The position numbers and the translations under genes were made by a program. The notes beneath the pieces are model-generated. The model saw only the letters and a program-made list of their open reading frames with translations. It did no database searches and was not told the origin of the DNA. A stretch of DNA of 64,000 nt from the NCBI RefSeq assembly GCF_026162645.1, contig NZ_JAOTBE010000005.1, forward strand, positions 1 to 64,000, read 5' to 3'. The DNA is from Paracoccus rhizosphaerae. Its GTDB lineage: Bacteria; Pseudomonadota; Alphaproteobacteria; Rhodobacterales; Rhodobacteraceae. Each line of letters begins with the position of its first letter. Position 1 is the first letter of the stretch. This document shows, one piece after another, positions 53,645 to 61,676 of this stretch.

Positions 53645-54883
53645 ATGAAACAGCGTCTGACACACATTCTGGCCGCCTCGCTGCTCTGCTCGACCGCAGC
53701 GCCAGCGCTGGCCCAGGAGGCCGCAGATGGCATGGGACAAGACACCGGCTCCGACTATTGTACCCAGCTTGAACGGATCGCCGACGAATACAACGACAGG
53801 CTGCAACAGGAATGGCTGGACCAGGCGCGCCCGGTCATCGAAGCTGGCGACGATGCTGCCTGCGAACCCTATGTGGTGCAGGTCAATGCCGCGCTCGACC
53901 AGGGCGACCAGGCCGAGATGATCGAGGGCCGCATCGTGGTCACGCAGCCTGATCCAACCGTCACCGTCGAACAGCCCGCCCCCGAGGTCAGCGTGACGCA
54001 GCCCGAGCCGCAGGTCGACGTGACCGTCCCGCGCCCGCAGATCATCGTGCGTCAGGCTCCGCCGACGGTGACGATCGACATGCCCCAGCCGACCGTGACC
54101 ATCGACCAGCCAGACCCCGAGATCATCGTGCAAATGCCTGACCCGCAGGTTGACGTCACGACGCCCGAGCCGCAGGTTGATGTCGACATGGCCGAGCCGG
54201 TTGTTGAGGTCGAACAGGGCGAAGCCCAGGTCGATGTCGCATTGGAAGATGCGCAGGACACCGGCGGGGCCGACGTTCAGGTTGAGCAGGGAACCCCGCA
54301 GGTTCAGCTGGTCGATCAGGGCGAGGCCGAGGTAGCTCTGGAACAGATGCAGCCTGAGGTGATCTTTGAACCTGCCGAACCGATCATCCAGTTCACCCAG
54401 CAGGAAGAGCCGCAGGTCGACATCAACGCAGCCGGCGAGGCGAATGTCAGCGTCGAGGATCAGGCCGCGGATGCGACCGCCGAGCAAGAGATGCCGCAGC
54501 AGGACATGCAGCAGCAGGATGACGCTGCCATGAACGCCGAATGGCGTCAGGGCCGCGAGGCGATGATGGCGCCCGAGGTCGAGCTTACCGGTTATGTGGC
54601 GGTCGACCAGAACACGATTTCGGTCGAAGAGTTGAATGGCGCCGAGGTCTATGGCCAGGACGAAGCGAACATCGGCAACGTCGAGGATGTGCGCCTGTCG
54701 GAAGATGGCGTGGTTGAGTTCTTCATCGTCGACGTTGGCGGCTTCCTGGGGATCGGTGCGCACACCGTGGCGCTTGGTCTTGACGAGGTGACCGTGCTGC
54801 GCAGCGAAGCCGGCGACGAGATCCGCATCTATGTCGACGCATCGCGCGAGCAGCTTGAACAGATGCCCGCCTACGAAGGGTGA
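53645..54883 (+). CDS. PRC-barrel envelope protein with Pro/Val-rich repeat domain
   Basis: 412 residues from ATG 53645 (GGAG upstream). A signal peptide (1-24, cleaved after ALAQ) is followed by a small domain with two cysteines (C39, C73: DYCTQLER, ACEPYVVQ). Then comes a ~100-residue run (100-200) of 10-11-residue units such as QPAPEVSVTQPEPQVDVTVP, a Gln/Glu/Ala-rich acidic linker, and a PRC-barrel domain (~312-395, VELTGYVAVDQNTISVEELN). Exported and very acidic; function unknown, likely linked to envelope stress. An EcfG-type promoter precedes it. Confidence 0.8.
   Translation: MKQRLTHILAASLLCSTAAPALAQEAADGMGQDTGSDYCTQLERIADEYNDRLQQEWLDQARPVIEAGDDAACEPYVVQVNAALDQGDQAEMIEGRIVVTQPDPTVTVEQPAPEVSVTQPEPQVDVTVPRPQIIVRQAPPTVTIDMPQPTVTIDQPDPEIIVQMPDPQVDVTTPEPQVDVDMAEPVVEVEQGEAQVDVALEDAQDTGGADVQVEQGTPQVQLVDQGEAEVALEQMQPEVIFEPAEPIIQFTQQEEPQVDINAAGEANVSVEDQAADATAEQEMPQQDMQQQDDAAMNAEWRQGREAMMAPEVELTGYVAVDQNTISVEELNGAEVYGQDEANIGNVEDVRLSEDGVVEFFIVDVGGFLGIGAHTVALGLDEVTVLRSEAGDEIRIYVDASREQLEQMPAYEG
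53942..54244 (+). repeat. In-gene repeat coding the Pro-x-Val-x-Val units
   Basis: About nine degenerate units of 30-33 bases code for P-x-P-x-(V/I)-x-(V/I) strands with alternating valine/isoleucine and acidic residues. The codons vary between copies, so the repeat is old rather than a recent slip expansion. Confidence 0.7.
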
Positions 54884-54891
54884 CCGGCGAA

Positions 54892-54919
54892 GCGGAGCGC
54901 TCCGGCGCTCCGCCCTTTT
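54892..54919 (+). terminator. Rho-independent terminator of the PRC-barrel gene
   Basis: Perfect 9-bp stem GCGGAGCGC / GCGCTCCGC with a TCCG loop and TTTT after it, beginning 9 bases past the stop codon. Confidence 0.88.
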
Positions 54920-55008
54920 CTTCCTTACGAGTTGCACACATGAATATGGCGGCAGCCCTGGGTGGACTGCCGCCAGTCTTATTAAAGCCATCGCTTCAGC
55001 GGGGGCAA

Positions 55009-55488
55009 TTATTCCTCATTGGGGGGGTCGATCGCGTTCCGAAGGATCGCCCGCGCTCGAGAGATCCGGCTTTTGACCGTCCCGATGTCGCAGTCCAGGA
55101 TCTCGGCCGCATTGAGATAGCTCTCGCCGATGACGCCCACCAGCACGATCGCCTCTCGGTAATGCGTCGGCATCTGGTCAAGCGCTTGCCACAGCTCGTT
55201 GTTGCGCAGGTGCCATTCCTGCGTAGGCTGGGTGCTGGGGCCGATCGATACGCAGTCGGCCGACCCCGTCGGTTCCCTGGCAGCCTTCTTGCGGTTGGTG
55301 TAGAACCGGTTGCGCATGATCGTGAACAGCCACGCCCGCATGTAGGTGCCGGGCCGATAGCTGTCAGCATGTTCGATGGCACGTACCAGCGTTTCCTGAA
55401 CCAGATCTTCCGCCTCGGTCGGGTTGCCACACAGCGACTGGCCGTACGCGTGCAGCGCGCGGACGTGGTCGAGTAAGTCGTCTGACAT
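55009..55488 (-). CDS. ECF sigma factor, EcfG-like (general stress response)
   Basis: 159 residues from ATG 55488 (GGAAGG upstream). Region 2 reads SLCGNPTEAEDLVQETLVRA and GTYMRAWLFTIMRNRFYT; region 4 reads REAIVLVGVIGESYLNAAEI and GTVKSRISRARAIL. This pattern is close to alphaproteobacterial EcfG, the general stress sigma factor. It is shorter than the open frame, whose upstream part is unconserved. No phyR response regulator or classical nepR is adjacent. Five GGAAC-type promoters in the next 10 kb fit this sigma factor. It lacks such a site itself. Confidence 0.88.
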   Translation of the reverse strand: MSDDLLDHVRALHAYGQSLCGNPTEAEDLVQETLVRAIEHADSYRPGTYMRAWLFTIMRNRFYTNRKKAAREPTGSADCVSIGPSTQPTQEWHLRNNELWQALDQMPTHYREAIVLVGVIGESYLNAAEILDCDIGTVKSRISRARAILRNAIDPPNEE

Positions 55489-55625
55489 GCGTTGCCTTCC
55501 GTCAGCCTGTCCGTCTTCTGAAATCGTCCGGGTAAGACTTTTCCCACATGTGCAAATGCTCGTGAACGGTGTTGGGTTCCGCCGTCGCTTTGGCTGGTGC
55601 GTCCCCGAACCTGCCGCCATCGGCA

Positions 55626-55650
55626 GGAACATTCGCGACGAGTCCCGGTT
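55626..55650 (+). promoter_or_regulatory. EcfG-type promoter candidate before the SDR gene
   Basis: GGAAC (55626-55630), 16 bases, GGTT (55647-55650), 33 bases before the ATG of the SDR gene. Confidence 0.6.
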
Positions 55651-55682
55651 AGGGCCCACGATACCCCGACTGGAGCCTGCCG

Positions 55683-56540
55683 ATGTCACGCTATCCCAAG
55701 CCCCCCTTCCCCGAACAGACGCAAGAACTGCCCGGCAGCTTTGCGCGCATGAACCCGGTCCCCGATCATGGCGAGGACAGCTGGCGCGGCGCCAACCGCC
55801 TGGCCGGCAAGACCGCGCTGATCACCGGCGGCGACAGCGGCATCGGCCGCGCCGTGGCTATCGCCTATGCCCGCGAGGGTGCCGACGTCGCGCTGTCCTA
55901 CCTGTCCGAGGACGACGACGCGCGCTCGACATCGCAGCTGGTCGAGGCCGAGGGCCGCCGCTGCCTGTGCTTCGAGGGCGACATCGCCGACCCCGCCCAT
56001 TGCCGCAGCATCATCGACGGGATCATCGACAAGTGGGGCCAGCTGGACATCCTGGTCAACAATGCCGGACACCAGGAGCTGTTCGACCGGATCGAGGACA
56101 TTCCCGACGAGGAATGGCGCAAGACCTTCGCCACGAACATCGACGCGATCTTCTATCTGTGCAAGGCGGCGATGCCGCACCTGAAGGAAGGCGCCTCGAT
56201 CATCAACACGGTCTCGATCAATTCGGACCAGCCCAGCCCGGCGCTTCTGGCCTATGCCTCGACCAAGGGGGCGATCCAGAACTTCACCATGGGGCTGGCC
56301 CAGATGGTCGCATATCGCGGCGTCAGGGTGAACTGCGTGGCGCCTGGGCCGGTCTGGACACCGCTGATCCCCGGCAGCTTCAAGCCCGAGGCAGTGTCGA
56401 AGTTCGGCGCGAGCTACCCGATGGGACGGCCCGCCCAGCCGGTCGAGCTGGCCTCTGCCTATGTGATGCTGGCCGAGGACATGTCGAGCTATGTCTCGGG
56501 CGCGACCATCGCCGTGACCGGCGGCAAGCCCTTTATCTGA
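55683..56540 (+). CDS. SDR-family oxidoreductase (YghA / general stress protein 39 type)
   Basis: 285 residues. An extra N-terminal region (~40 residues, PFPEQTQELPGSFARMNPVP) marks the YghA/YdaD subgroup. NAD(P)-binding GGDSGIGRAVAIAYAREGAD, NNAG in LVNNAGHQE, catalytic SINS... with Y-A-S-T-K (LAYASTKGAIQNF), and the end YVSGATIAVTGGKPF. Relatives are stress-induced; the substrate is unknown. EcfG-type promoter upstream; two small genes follow on the same strand with gaps of 15 and 24 bases. Confidence 0.9.
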   Translation: MSRYPKPPFPEQTQELPGSFARMNPVPDHGEDSWRGANRLAGKTALITGGDSGIGRAVAIAYAREGADVALSYLSEDDDARSTSQLVEAEGRRCLCFEGDIADPAHCRSIIDGIIDKWGQLDILVNNAGHQELFDRIEDIPDEEWRKTFATNIDAIFYLCKAAMPHLKEGASIINTVSINSDQPSPALLAYASTKGAIQNFTMGLAQMVAYRGVRVNCVAPGPVWTPLIPGSFKPEAVSKFGASYPMGRPAQPVELASAYVMLAEDMSSYVSGATIAVTGGKPFI

Positions 56541-56777
<237 letters not shown>

Positions 56778-56801
56778 CCACCTGAAGCAGAGGAACCAAC
56801 C

Positions 56802-57125
56802 ATGAGCAAGGATCCCCCACCGACCGACCGCGACGGTGCGCGCGACAACCCCGACATGCTCCGCCGAGAGATCGACCGGGGCGCTGCGGCCGACAAGGTC
56901 GATTATCCCGACCCGGCCGCCGCCCCCCTTGGCACCGACGCCGAAGCCAGCGGAAATCCCGTCACGCCGGCCGAAGCGCATGTCGCCGCCGGCGATCAGC
57001 GCCGCCGCGAGGAAACCGCCGGGCGCGAAACGCAGAACGTCCAGGCCCCCGACAAGGGGCGCATGGTGCTGCCGATCGTGTTGATGGTCGTGGTGATCCT
57101 GTTGGGGATCTGGGCGCTGGTCTAG
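56802..57125 (+). CDS. Small hydrophilic protein with C-terminal membrane tail
   Basis: 107 residues. Residues 1-85 are polar, rich in Asp/Ala/Pro/Arg and probably disordered; 88-106 form one membrane segment (MVLPIVLMVVVILLGIWAL). This tail-anchored layout is frequent in stress-induced proteins. AGAGGAACC precedes the ATG. No known family; third gene of the SDR operon, its stop overlapping the convergent small gene by 4 bases. Confidence 0.75.
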   Translation: MSKDPPPTDRDGARDNPDMLRREIDRGAAADKVDYPDPAAAPLGTDAEASGNPVTPAEAHVAAGDQRRREETAGRETQNVQAPDKGRMVLPIVLMVVVILLGIWALV

Positions 57126-57331
57126 GGATGCTCGTCCTGGCCGAGGCCCTGGTTGTGGTCAGGCACGTTCGGCATCGTCATCTGCGGCCCATCAGCGGTA
57201 TCCAACGCCTGCGCCAGACGCATGGCCAAGGCCCGCACCTCGGGCGACAGCGGGATGTTCCCTACATCCGCCTGCATCCGCAACAGCGCATCATCAACGC
57301 CGCACTGACCATCCACCGATTTTCCCACCAT
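57122..57331 (-). CDS. Small protein, possible NepR-like (paralogue of the 57481 gene)
   Basis: 69 residues from ATG 57331, with GAGG eight bases upstream. The core IPLSPEVRALAMRLAQALD closely matches MPLSDEIRALVERLRQALQ of the neighbouring gene on the other strand. The two divergent genes start 150 bases apart. The P-L-S-x-E-(I/V)-R-A-L-x-x-R-L-x-Q-A-L core faintly recalls the anti-sigma factor NepR. The tail is polar and unlike NepR. Confidence 0.6.
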   Translation of the reverse strand: MVGKSVDGQCGVDDALLRMQADVGNIPLSPEVRALAMRLAQALDTADGPQMTMPNVPDHNQGLGQDEHP

Positions 57332-57480
57332 CGCGCCATCCTCAAGCCAACCCGACTAACATAGGTCAACTGTTGCAAAAGGCGAAGCCCTACTTGCCTG
57401 CGACCTTTTGACCGATGAACGAATGGCGACAGAAGCCCCCCGCATGATCCGTCTTCAACGTCTTGCAGAGGTCCGACGAC

Positions 57481-57633
57481 ATGACGAACAGCGACCAAGA
57501 AACCAGCGCCCGCGATCTTCAGCGCCAGTTTGCCCCGCTGCGGCAGAGCCTTCAGCAGATGCCTCTGTCGGACGAGATCCGCGCCCTTGTCGAACGCCTG
57601 CGCCAGGCGCTGCAACGGTCAGGGCGCGGATAA
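57481..57633 (+). CDS. Small 50-residue protein, possible NepR-like
   Basis: 50 residues, MTNSDQETSARDLQRQFAPL then RQSLQQMPLSDEIRALVERL and QALQRSGRG. AGAGG stands 10-15 bases before the ATG. Two amphipathic helices joined by MPLSDE are predicted; NepR proteins share the layout of a helix, then P-x-P-D-x-(F/I)-x-x-L-(L/V)-x-x-L, and a short size. The likeness is weak and by eye. It is paralogous to the 57122 gene on the opposite strand. Confidence 0.6.
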   Translation: MTNSDQETSARDLQRQFAPLRQSLQQMPLSDEIRALVERLRQALQRSGRG

Positions 57634-57648
57634 GCCGGTCAAAGACCG

Positions 57649-58635
57649 TCAGCGGCGGCGGGACCCGGTCCGGGTCAGCAGAGTGCCCAGCAGCACGGTC
57701 GCCCCGCCGAAGGCCGCCAGCCGTACAGCCGTTTTCGCAACCTCGCTCCGATCGCTGCGAAGCCCGCCGTCGATGCCACCTGCGATCTGCGGCGGCTCAT
57801 GCAGGTTTCCGTCAGTAACCGCCGCCACCGGTGCCCGGTCGAAATAGGTCCGCAGGAAGCCCCCCATCAGGTGCGTGCTCAGTTGGGGCGAAATCGCGTG
57901 ACCAAGCCGCACCATCGCGGTCACGGCGCCAACCATTGTCGTGGCCCTCGGGCGGTCTGCGACGCGGCAGATCGCCCGCGCGACGCGCCGCGCATCCAGC
58001 AGCGGCGGCGGTGCGCTGAGGCGGCGGCCGGTATAGTTCGCGCCGTGGCTGATGCCCGGCGTGTCCACGAAGGACGGATAGATGTCGCAGACATGGATGT
58101 GCGGCTGGTCCTGCAGCTCTCCGCGCAGCGCCTCGGAAAAGCCGCGCAGCCCGAACTTGCTGGCGCCATAGGCCGCCGCGAATGGCGTGGAGGCGAAGCC
58201 GCCCAGAGAGATCACGTTGACGAAGACCCCCTGCCCCTGCTGGCGAAAGATCGGCAGCGCGGCATGCGCCTCGTTCATGTGGCCGATCAGGTTGGTGCGG
58301 ATCACCCGCTCATGGGCCTCCATCGGGACCTCGTCGTATCTCCCGACCGCGCCCACGCCGGGATTGCTGACCCAGACGTCGATCCCGCCGCCGAAGTCGC
58401 AGGCGGCATCCGCCAGCGCGCGGACATGCGCGATGTCCCCGATGTCGGCCTGGACGGCCAGCGCCGCCGCTCCGCGGGCGCGGCAGCGGCGGGCGACGGC
58501 CTCGGTCGCGTCCAGATCGCGCGCCGCAAGGACGAGGATCGCCCGTTCCTTGGCGAAGGCCATGGCCGTCGCCTCGCCGATGCCGCTCGACCCGCCGGTG
58601 ATGACGACGACGCGGGGACCTGGTTCCTGGTGCAT
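57649..58635 (-). CDS. SDR-family oxidoreductase with C-terminal extension
   Basis: 328 residues from ATG 58635 (AAGGAACG upstream). Cofactor site VVITGGSSGIGEATAMAFAKE, NPGVG in place of NNAG, catalytic Ser in VNVISLGGF and Y-x3-K in AAYGASKFGLRGF. The last ~70 residues hold a hydrophobic segment (AAFGGATVLLGTLL) that may tie it to the membrane. The classical SDR substrate type; possibly lipid or sugar. An EcfG-type promoter lies upstream on its strand. Confidence 0.88.
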   Translation of the reverse strand: MHQEPGPRVVVITGGSSGIGEATAMAFAKERAILVLAARDLDATEAVARRCRARGAAALAVQADIGDIAHVRALADAACDFGGGIDVWVSNPGVGAVGRYDEVPMEAHERVIRTNLIGHMNEAHAALPIFRQQGQGVFVNVISLGGFASTPFAAAYGASKFGLRGFSEALRGELQDQPHIHVCDIYPSFVDTPGISHGANYTGRRLSAPPPLLDARRVARAICRVADRPRATTMVGAVTAMVRLGHAISPQLSTHLMGGFLRTYFDRAPVAAVTDGNLHEPPQIAGGIDGGLRSDRSEVAKTAVRLAAFGGATVLLGTLLTRTGSRRR

Positions 58636-58684
58636 GTTGCGTTCCTTTTCCTGGCCGCCCGGCGGGCGGCGTGGCTGCAGGAAG

Positions 58685-58709
58685 AACCGGCGACCGGTCC
58701 GCATGTTCC
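58685..58709 (-). promoter_or_regulatory. EcfG-type promoter candidate before the minus-strand SDR gene
   Basis: On the minus strand GGAAC (58709-58705), 16 bases, GGTT (58688-58685), about 50 bases before the start codon. Confidence 0.6.
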
Positions 58710-58807
58710 CGCGCGCAGGAACAACGCCGCCGGTTCGCAGTTGGTGACGTCTTCCCGCCTGATGCCCGCGGGCACGCCGCCCGCATCTTTCAGAACCCGG
58801 AGCCATC

Positions 58808-59425
58808 ATGCACAGACGCAAGACAGATATCGTGACCGTCACCGGCCTGGCCGCGCTGGCGATCGGCGCCGCCGCCGTGACGCGGCTGATGAACGAAACC
58901 CGCAACCGCCCTCCGGATAGCGCCCCCGGCCGCACCGCCAGGCAGTCGCGCTTCGGCGCATATATCGTCGCCGGGCGGACCGTGACCATCGACGCCCCCC
59001 GAGACCGCATCCACGCGATGTGGCGCGAACCCGAACAGCTGGCCCGCTTCATGCAGGACCTGCGTGCGGTCGAGCGTGGCCCCGGCGACCGGATGACTTG
59101 GGTCATCGCCACACCCGGCGGTGACGCCCGCATCGAGACGCGGCTGGTCGAGGACCGCCACGGCGAGGCACTGGCCTGGCGGTCGGTCGAGGGGTCGGAC
59201 TTCGACATCGAGGCGAAGGTGCAACTGCGCGACGCCCCCGCCGGACGCGGCACCGAAGTCGAGGCCCATGTCGCCTGGCGCCCGCACTGGGGCATGGCCG
59301 GGCAATGGGCCGCCAAGCTGCGCCGCGCCGACCCCCGGACCCGTGGCCGTCACGAACTGAAGCGGCTGAAGATGCTGCTGGAGACCGGCGAGATCGCCAC
59401 CAATGCCAACCAGAGGAACACCTGA
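58808..59425 (+). CDS. SRPBCC-family lipid-transfer/cyclase-like protein
   Basis: 205 residues. N-terminal membrane anchor (VTGLAALAIGAAAVTRLM, ~9-27), then a START/SRPBCC domain: GRTVTIDAPRDRIHAMWREP, EQLARFMQDLRAVE and the C-terminal long helix. Resembles membrane-linked SRPBCC proteins of stress clusters. Its stop overlaps the ATG of the zinc dehydrogenase (TGATG), so they are one transcript. No clear promoter was fixed, although GGAAC occurs at 58718. Confidence 0.82.
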   Translation: MHRRKTDIVTVTGLAALAIGAAAVTRLMNETRNRPPDSAPGRTARQSRFGAYIVAGRTVTIDAPRDRIHAMWREPEQLARFMQDLRAVERGPGDRMTWVIATPGGDARIETRLVEDRHGEALAWRSVEGSDFDIEAKVQLRDAPAGRGTEVEAHVAWRPHWGMAGQWAAKLRRADPRTRGRHELKRLKMLLETGEIATNANQRNT

Positions 59426-60594
59426 TGCGCGCTCTTACTTGGCACGGCCGTCACGATGTGCGGGTCGAAAACGCCCCGGACCCCGAAATTGTCAACCCGC
59501 GCGACGCGATCATCGAGGTGACATCGACCGCGATCTGCGGATCGGACCTGCACCTTTACGACGGCGTCATCCCCGGCGTCGCCAAGGGCGACATCCTGGG
59601 TCACGAGTTCATGGGCCGCGTGGTCGAAACCGGCCCGAAATCGACTTTGCAGAAGGGCCAGCGGGTCGTGGTGCCCTTCACGATCAGCTGCGGAAGCTGC
59701 TTCTTCTGCAAGGCCAGCCTCTATTCCGCCTGCGACAACTCGAATCCGGTCGAAAAGCAGGACGCGTCCGAGATGCTCTATGGCCACGCCATGAGCGGGC
59801 TGTTCGGCTATTCGCACCTGACCGGCGGCTATCCCGGTGGTCAGGCGGAATATGTCCGCGTGCCGTTTTCAGACGTGGGACCGATCGTCGTGCCTGACGG
59901 GGTGCCCGACGAACAGGTGCTGTTCCTGTCAGACATCCTTCCGACCGGCTGGATGGCCGCTGAGAACTGCGACATCGAACCAGGTGACACGGTCGCGGTC
60001 TGGGGCTGCGGCCCTGTGGGACTGTTTGCCGTGCAGTCGGCGCTGCTGATGGGCGCGGGCAAGGTCATCGCCATCGACCACTATCCGCACCGGCTGGACC
60101 TGGCGCGCAAGCTGGGGGCCGAGGTCATCGACTTCAAGCAGACCCACGTGCTCGAGGCACTGATGGAAATGTCGGGCGGTCTGGGTCCAGACGCTGTCAT
60201 CGACGCCGTTGGCATGGAGAGCCACGGCTTTGCACCCGACAACCTGCTGGATTCCGCCAAGCAGCGCTTCGGCATGGGCGCCGACAGCGCGCATGCCCTG
60301 CGCATGGCGCTGATGGCGGTGCGCAAGGGCGGCCGCGTGTCTGTGCCGGGCGTCTATGGCGGCATGGCCGACAAGTTCCCGCTTGGCGCGCTGATGGAGA
60401 AGGGCCTGCAGATCCGCACCGGCCAGACCCATGTGCAACGCTATACGAAGGAGCTGATGCACCGGATCATGGAGGGAGAGATCGACACCACCTTCCTGAT
60501 CTCTCACCGCCTGCCGCTCGAGGAGGCTGCGCGCGGCTATCGCAACTTCCACGACCAGCAGAACGAATGGACAAAAGTCGTGCTGACCCCCTGA
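59425..60594 (+). CDS. Zinc-dependent alcohol dehydrogenase, formaldehyde-dehydrogenase-like
   Basis: 389 residues. Catalytic zinc: CGSDLHLYDG and GHEFMG; structural zinc: four cysteines in SCGSCFFCKASLYSACDN. Rossmann domain VAVWGCGPVGLFAVQSALLM. Long form with the insertion seen in glutathione-independent formaldehyde dehydrogenases; LNK-type relatives are stress genes in Rhizobiales. Overlaps the SRPBCC stop by one base. The physiological aldehyde or alcohol is not known. Confidence 0.9.
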   Translation: MRALTWHGRHDVRVENAPDPEIVNPRDAIIEVTSTAICGSDLHLYDGVIPGVAKGDILGHEFMGRVVETGPKSTLQKGQRVVVPFTISCGSCFFCKASLYSACDNSNPVEKQDASEMLYGHAMSGLFGYSHLTGGYPGGQAEYVRVPFSDVGPIVVPDGVPDEQVLFLSDILPTGWMAAENCDIEPGDTVAVWGCGPVGLFAVQSALLMGAGKVIAIDHYPHRLDLARKLGAEVIDFKQTHVLEALMEMSGGLGPDAVIDAVGMESHGFAPDNLLDSAKQRFGMGADSAHALRMALMAVRKGGRVSVPGVYGGMADKFPLGALMEKGLQIRTGQTHVQRYTKELMHRIMEGEIDTTFLISHRLPLEEAARGYRNFHDQQNEWTKVVLTP

Positions 60595-60598
60595 TCCG

Positions 60599-60623
60599 GG
60601 AACATTGCCGCGCCCTGCCGGTT
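60599..60623 (+). promoter_or_regulatory. EcfG-type promoter candidate before the small-protein/ferritin-like operon
   Basis: GGAAC (60599-60603), 16 bases, GGTT (60620-60623), 27 bases before the ATG at 60650. It begins just after the stop codon of the dehydrogenase. Confidence 0.6.
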
Positions 60624-60649
60624 CTGGGGACATCCGAAAGGAGACCAAC

Positions 60650-60946
60650 ATGGCACATGCAGACAGGAAGGGCTTCGGCCCCGGACAGCAGGACCAGGCG
60701 AAAGGCGACGGGACCGGCGGACTTGCCCCCGCCGACCCCGGCACGCGCCTGCCCCAAGAACCGCTGTCGAACCGCGACACCTCGCGCCATTCCGACCAGC
60801 GCGGGCTGGATTCGGCCCATGTCCAGAACGAACAGGGCCGTTCCAACGTCGACAACCACGGCCCCGGCCGGGGCGAACCCGGCGCGGTGGCCGACAAGGA
60901 CAAGCTGGCCGACGAACGCCCGAACGACCGCAAGGACGAGGCATGA
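60650..60946 (+). CDS. Small hydrophilic, probably disordered protein
   Basis: 98 residues from ATG 60650 (AAAGGAG upstream). Almost no hydrophobic residues; rich in Asp, Gly, Arg, Asn and Gln (e.g. GFGPGQQDQAKGDGTGG and RSNVDNHGPGRGEPG). Such hydrophilin-like composition is common among desiccation and osmotic stress proteins. No family recognised. Its stop overlaps the next start by 4 bases. Confidence 0.72.
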   Translation: MAHADRKGFGPGQQDQAKGDGTGGLAPADPGTRLPQEPLSNRDTSRHSDQRGLDSAHVQNEQGRSNVDNHGPGRGEPGAVADKDKLADERPNDRKDEA

Positions 60947-61140
60947 GCAACAAGCATCCGAAGACCGACGAACCCACCGACAAGGATCTGCGCGAGGATC
61001 CGGGCATCGGACGTTCGAAGGGCGCCGACCGCAAGGACCCGCCCATTGAGGGCGACAACACATTTGAAGGCGACGTCGCCAATGACACTACGCCGCAAGG
61101 GGGCGTCGATCCCTCTCAGCGCGGCCGCACCAACAAGTAA
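60943..61140 (+). CDS. Small charged, probably disordered protein
   Basis: 65 residues, MSNKHPKTDEPTDKDLREDP then polar, no hydrophobic core. Overlaps the preceding small gene by 4 bases and is followed by the ferritin-like gene after 13 bases, so the three are one operon. Function unknown; hydrophilin-like composition. Confidence 0.7.
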   Translation: MSNKHPKTDEPTDKDLREDPGIGRSKGADRKDPPIEGDNTFEGDVANDTTPQGGVDPSQRGRTNK

Positions 61141-61153
61141 GGAAGGACCTCTG

Positions 61154-61603
61154 ATGGCCACCACCGTAGGAACCGAAAACACCATTCAGGACCTGGTCAA
61201 GAACCTGATCCTGCTCGAACGCGACGCCATCGCCGCCTACGAGACGACGATCGAGAAGCTGTCCGACAGCACCATCGCCAGCCAGATCGAGAGCTTTCGC
61301 CAAGACCACCTCCAGCACCTGGACGTGCTGAACGAGATGGCTGCCGAGACCGGGGCCGAAGCCCCCTTGGAAGGCGACATGAAGCAGATGCTGACAACCG
61401 GCAAGGTCACCTTGGCCGGGATGATGGGCGACAGCGCCATCCTCAAGGCCATGAAGACCAACGAGGATGACACCGTCACCGCCTATGACCGCGCAGCCGC
61501 GCATCGCGATGCCATCCCGAAGTCGAAGGCGTTCTTCGAAAAAGCGCTGGCCGACGAACGTCGTCACCGCGAATGGATGGAGCGGACGGCGGAAGCGCTC
61601 TGA
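61154..61603 (+). CDS. Ferritin-like PA2169-type four-helix-bundle protein (DUF2383)
   Basis: 149 residues from ATG 61154 (GGAAGGA upstream). Four-helix-bundle with metal-site-like residues: LILLERDAIAAYETTIEKL, SFRQDHLQHLDVLNEMAAE, DTVTAYDRAAAHRDAIP, and LADERRHREWMERT. E and H spacing resembles ferritin-like di-iron proteins; relatives are stress-inducible. Last gene of the EcfG-type operon, with a strong terminator after it. Confidence 0.85.
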   Translation: MATTVGTENTIQDLVKNLILLERDAIAAYETTIEKLSDSTIASQIESFRQDHLQHLDVLNEMAAETGAEAPLEGDMKQMLTTGKVTLAGMMGDSAILKAMKTNEDDTVTAYDRAAAHRDAIPKSKAFFEKALADERRHREWMERTAEAL

Positions 61604-61622
61604 TCTGTCTGGACAGATGACG

Positions 61623-61652
61623 AAGCCGGCGCCATTGCGGCGCCGGCTTTTT
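61623..61652 (+). terminator. Rho-independent terminator of the ferritin-like operon
   Basis: Perfect 11-bp stem AAGCCGGCGCC / GGCGCCGGCTT with a 5-base loop, and TTTTT at its end. It may also serve the convergent channel gene. Confidence 0.92.
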
Positions 61653-61676
61653 CATGGGCAGCGCAAGCTGCGCTGG

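Noticed and set aside
53942-54244. Repeat in the PRC-barrel gene as a CRISPR-like array
   Set aside because: The repeats are degenerate, in frame and coding, with no unique spacers.
58718-58742. GGAAC on the plus strand before the SRPBCC gene as a sixth EcfG promoter
   Set aside because: The position 16 bases downstream reads AGTT, and the visible GGTT is only 9 bases away.
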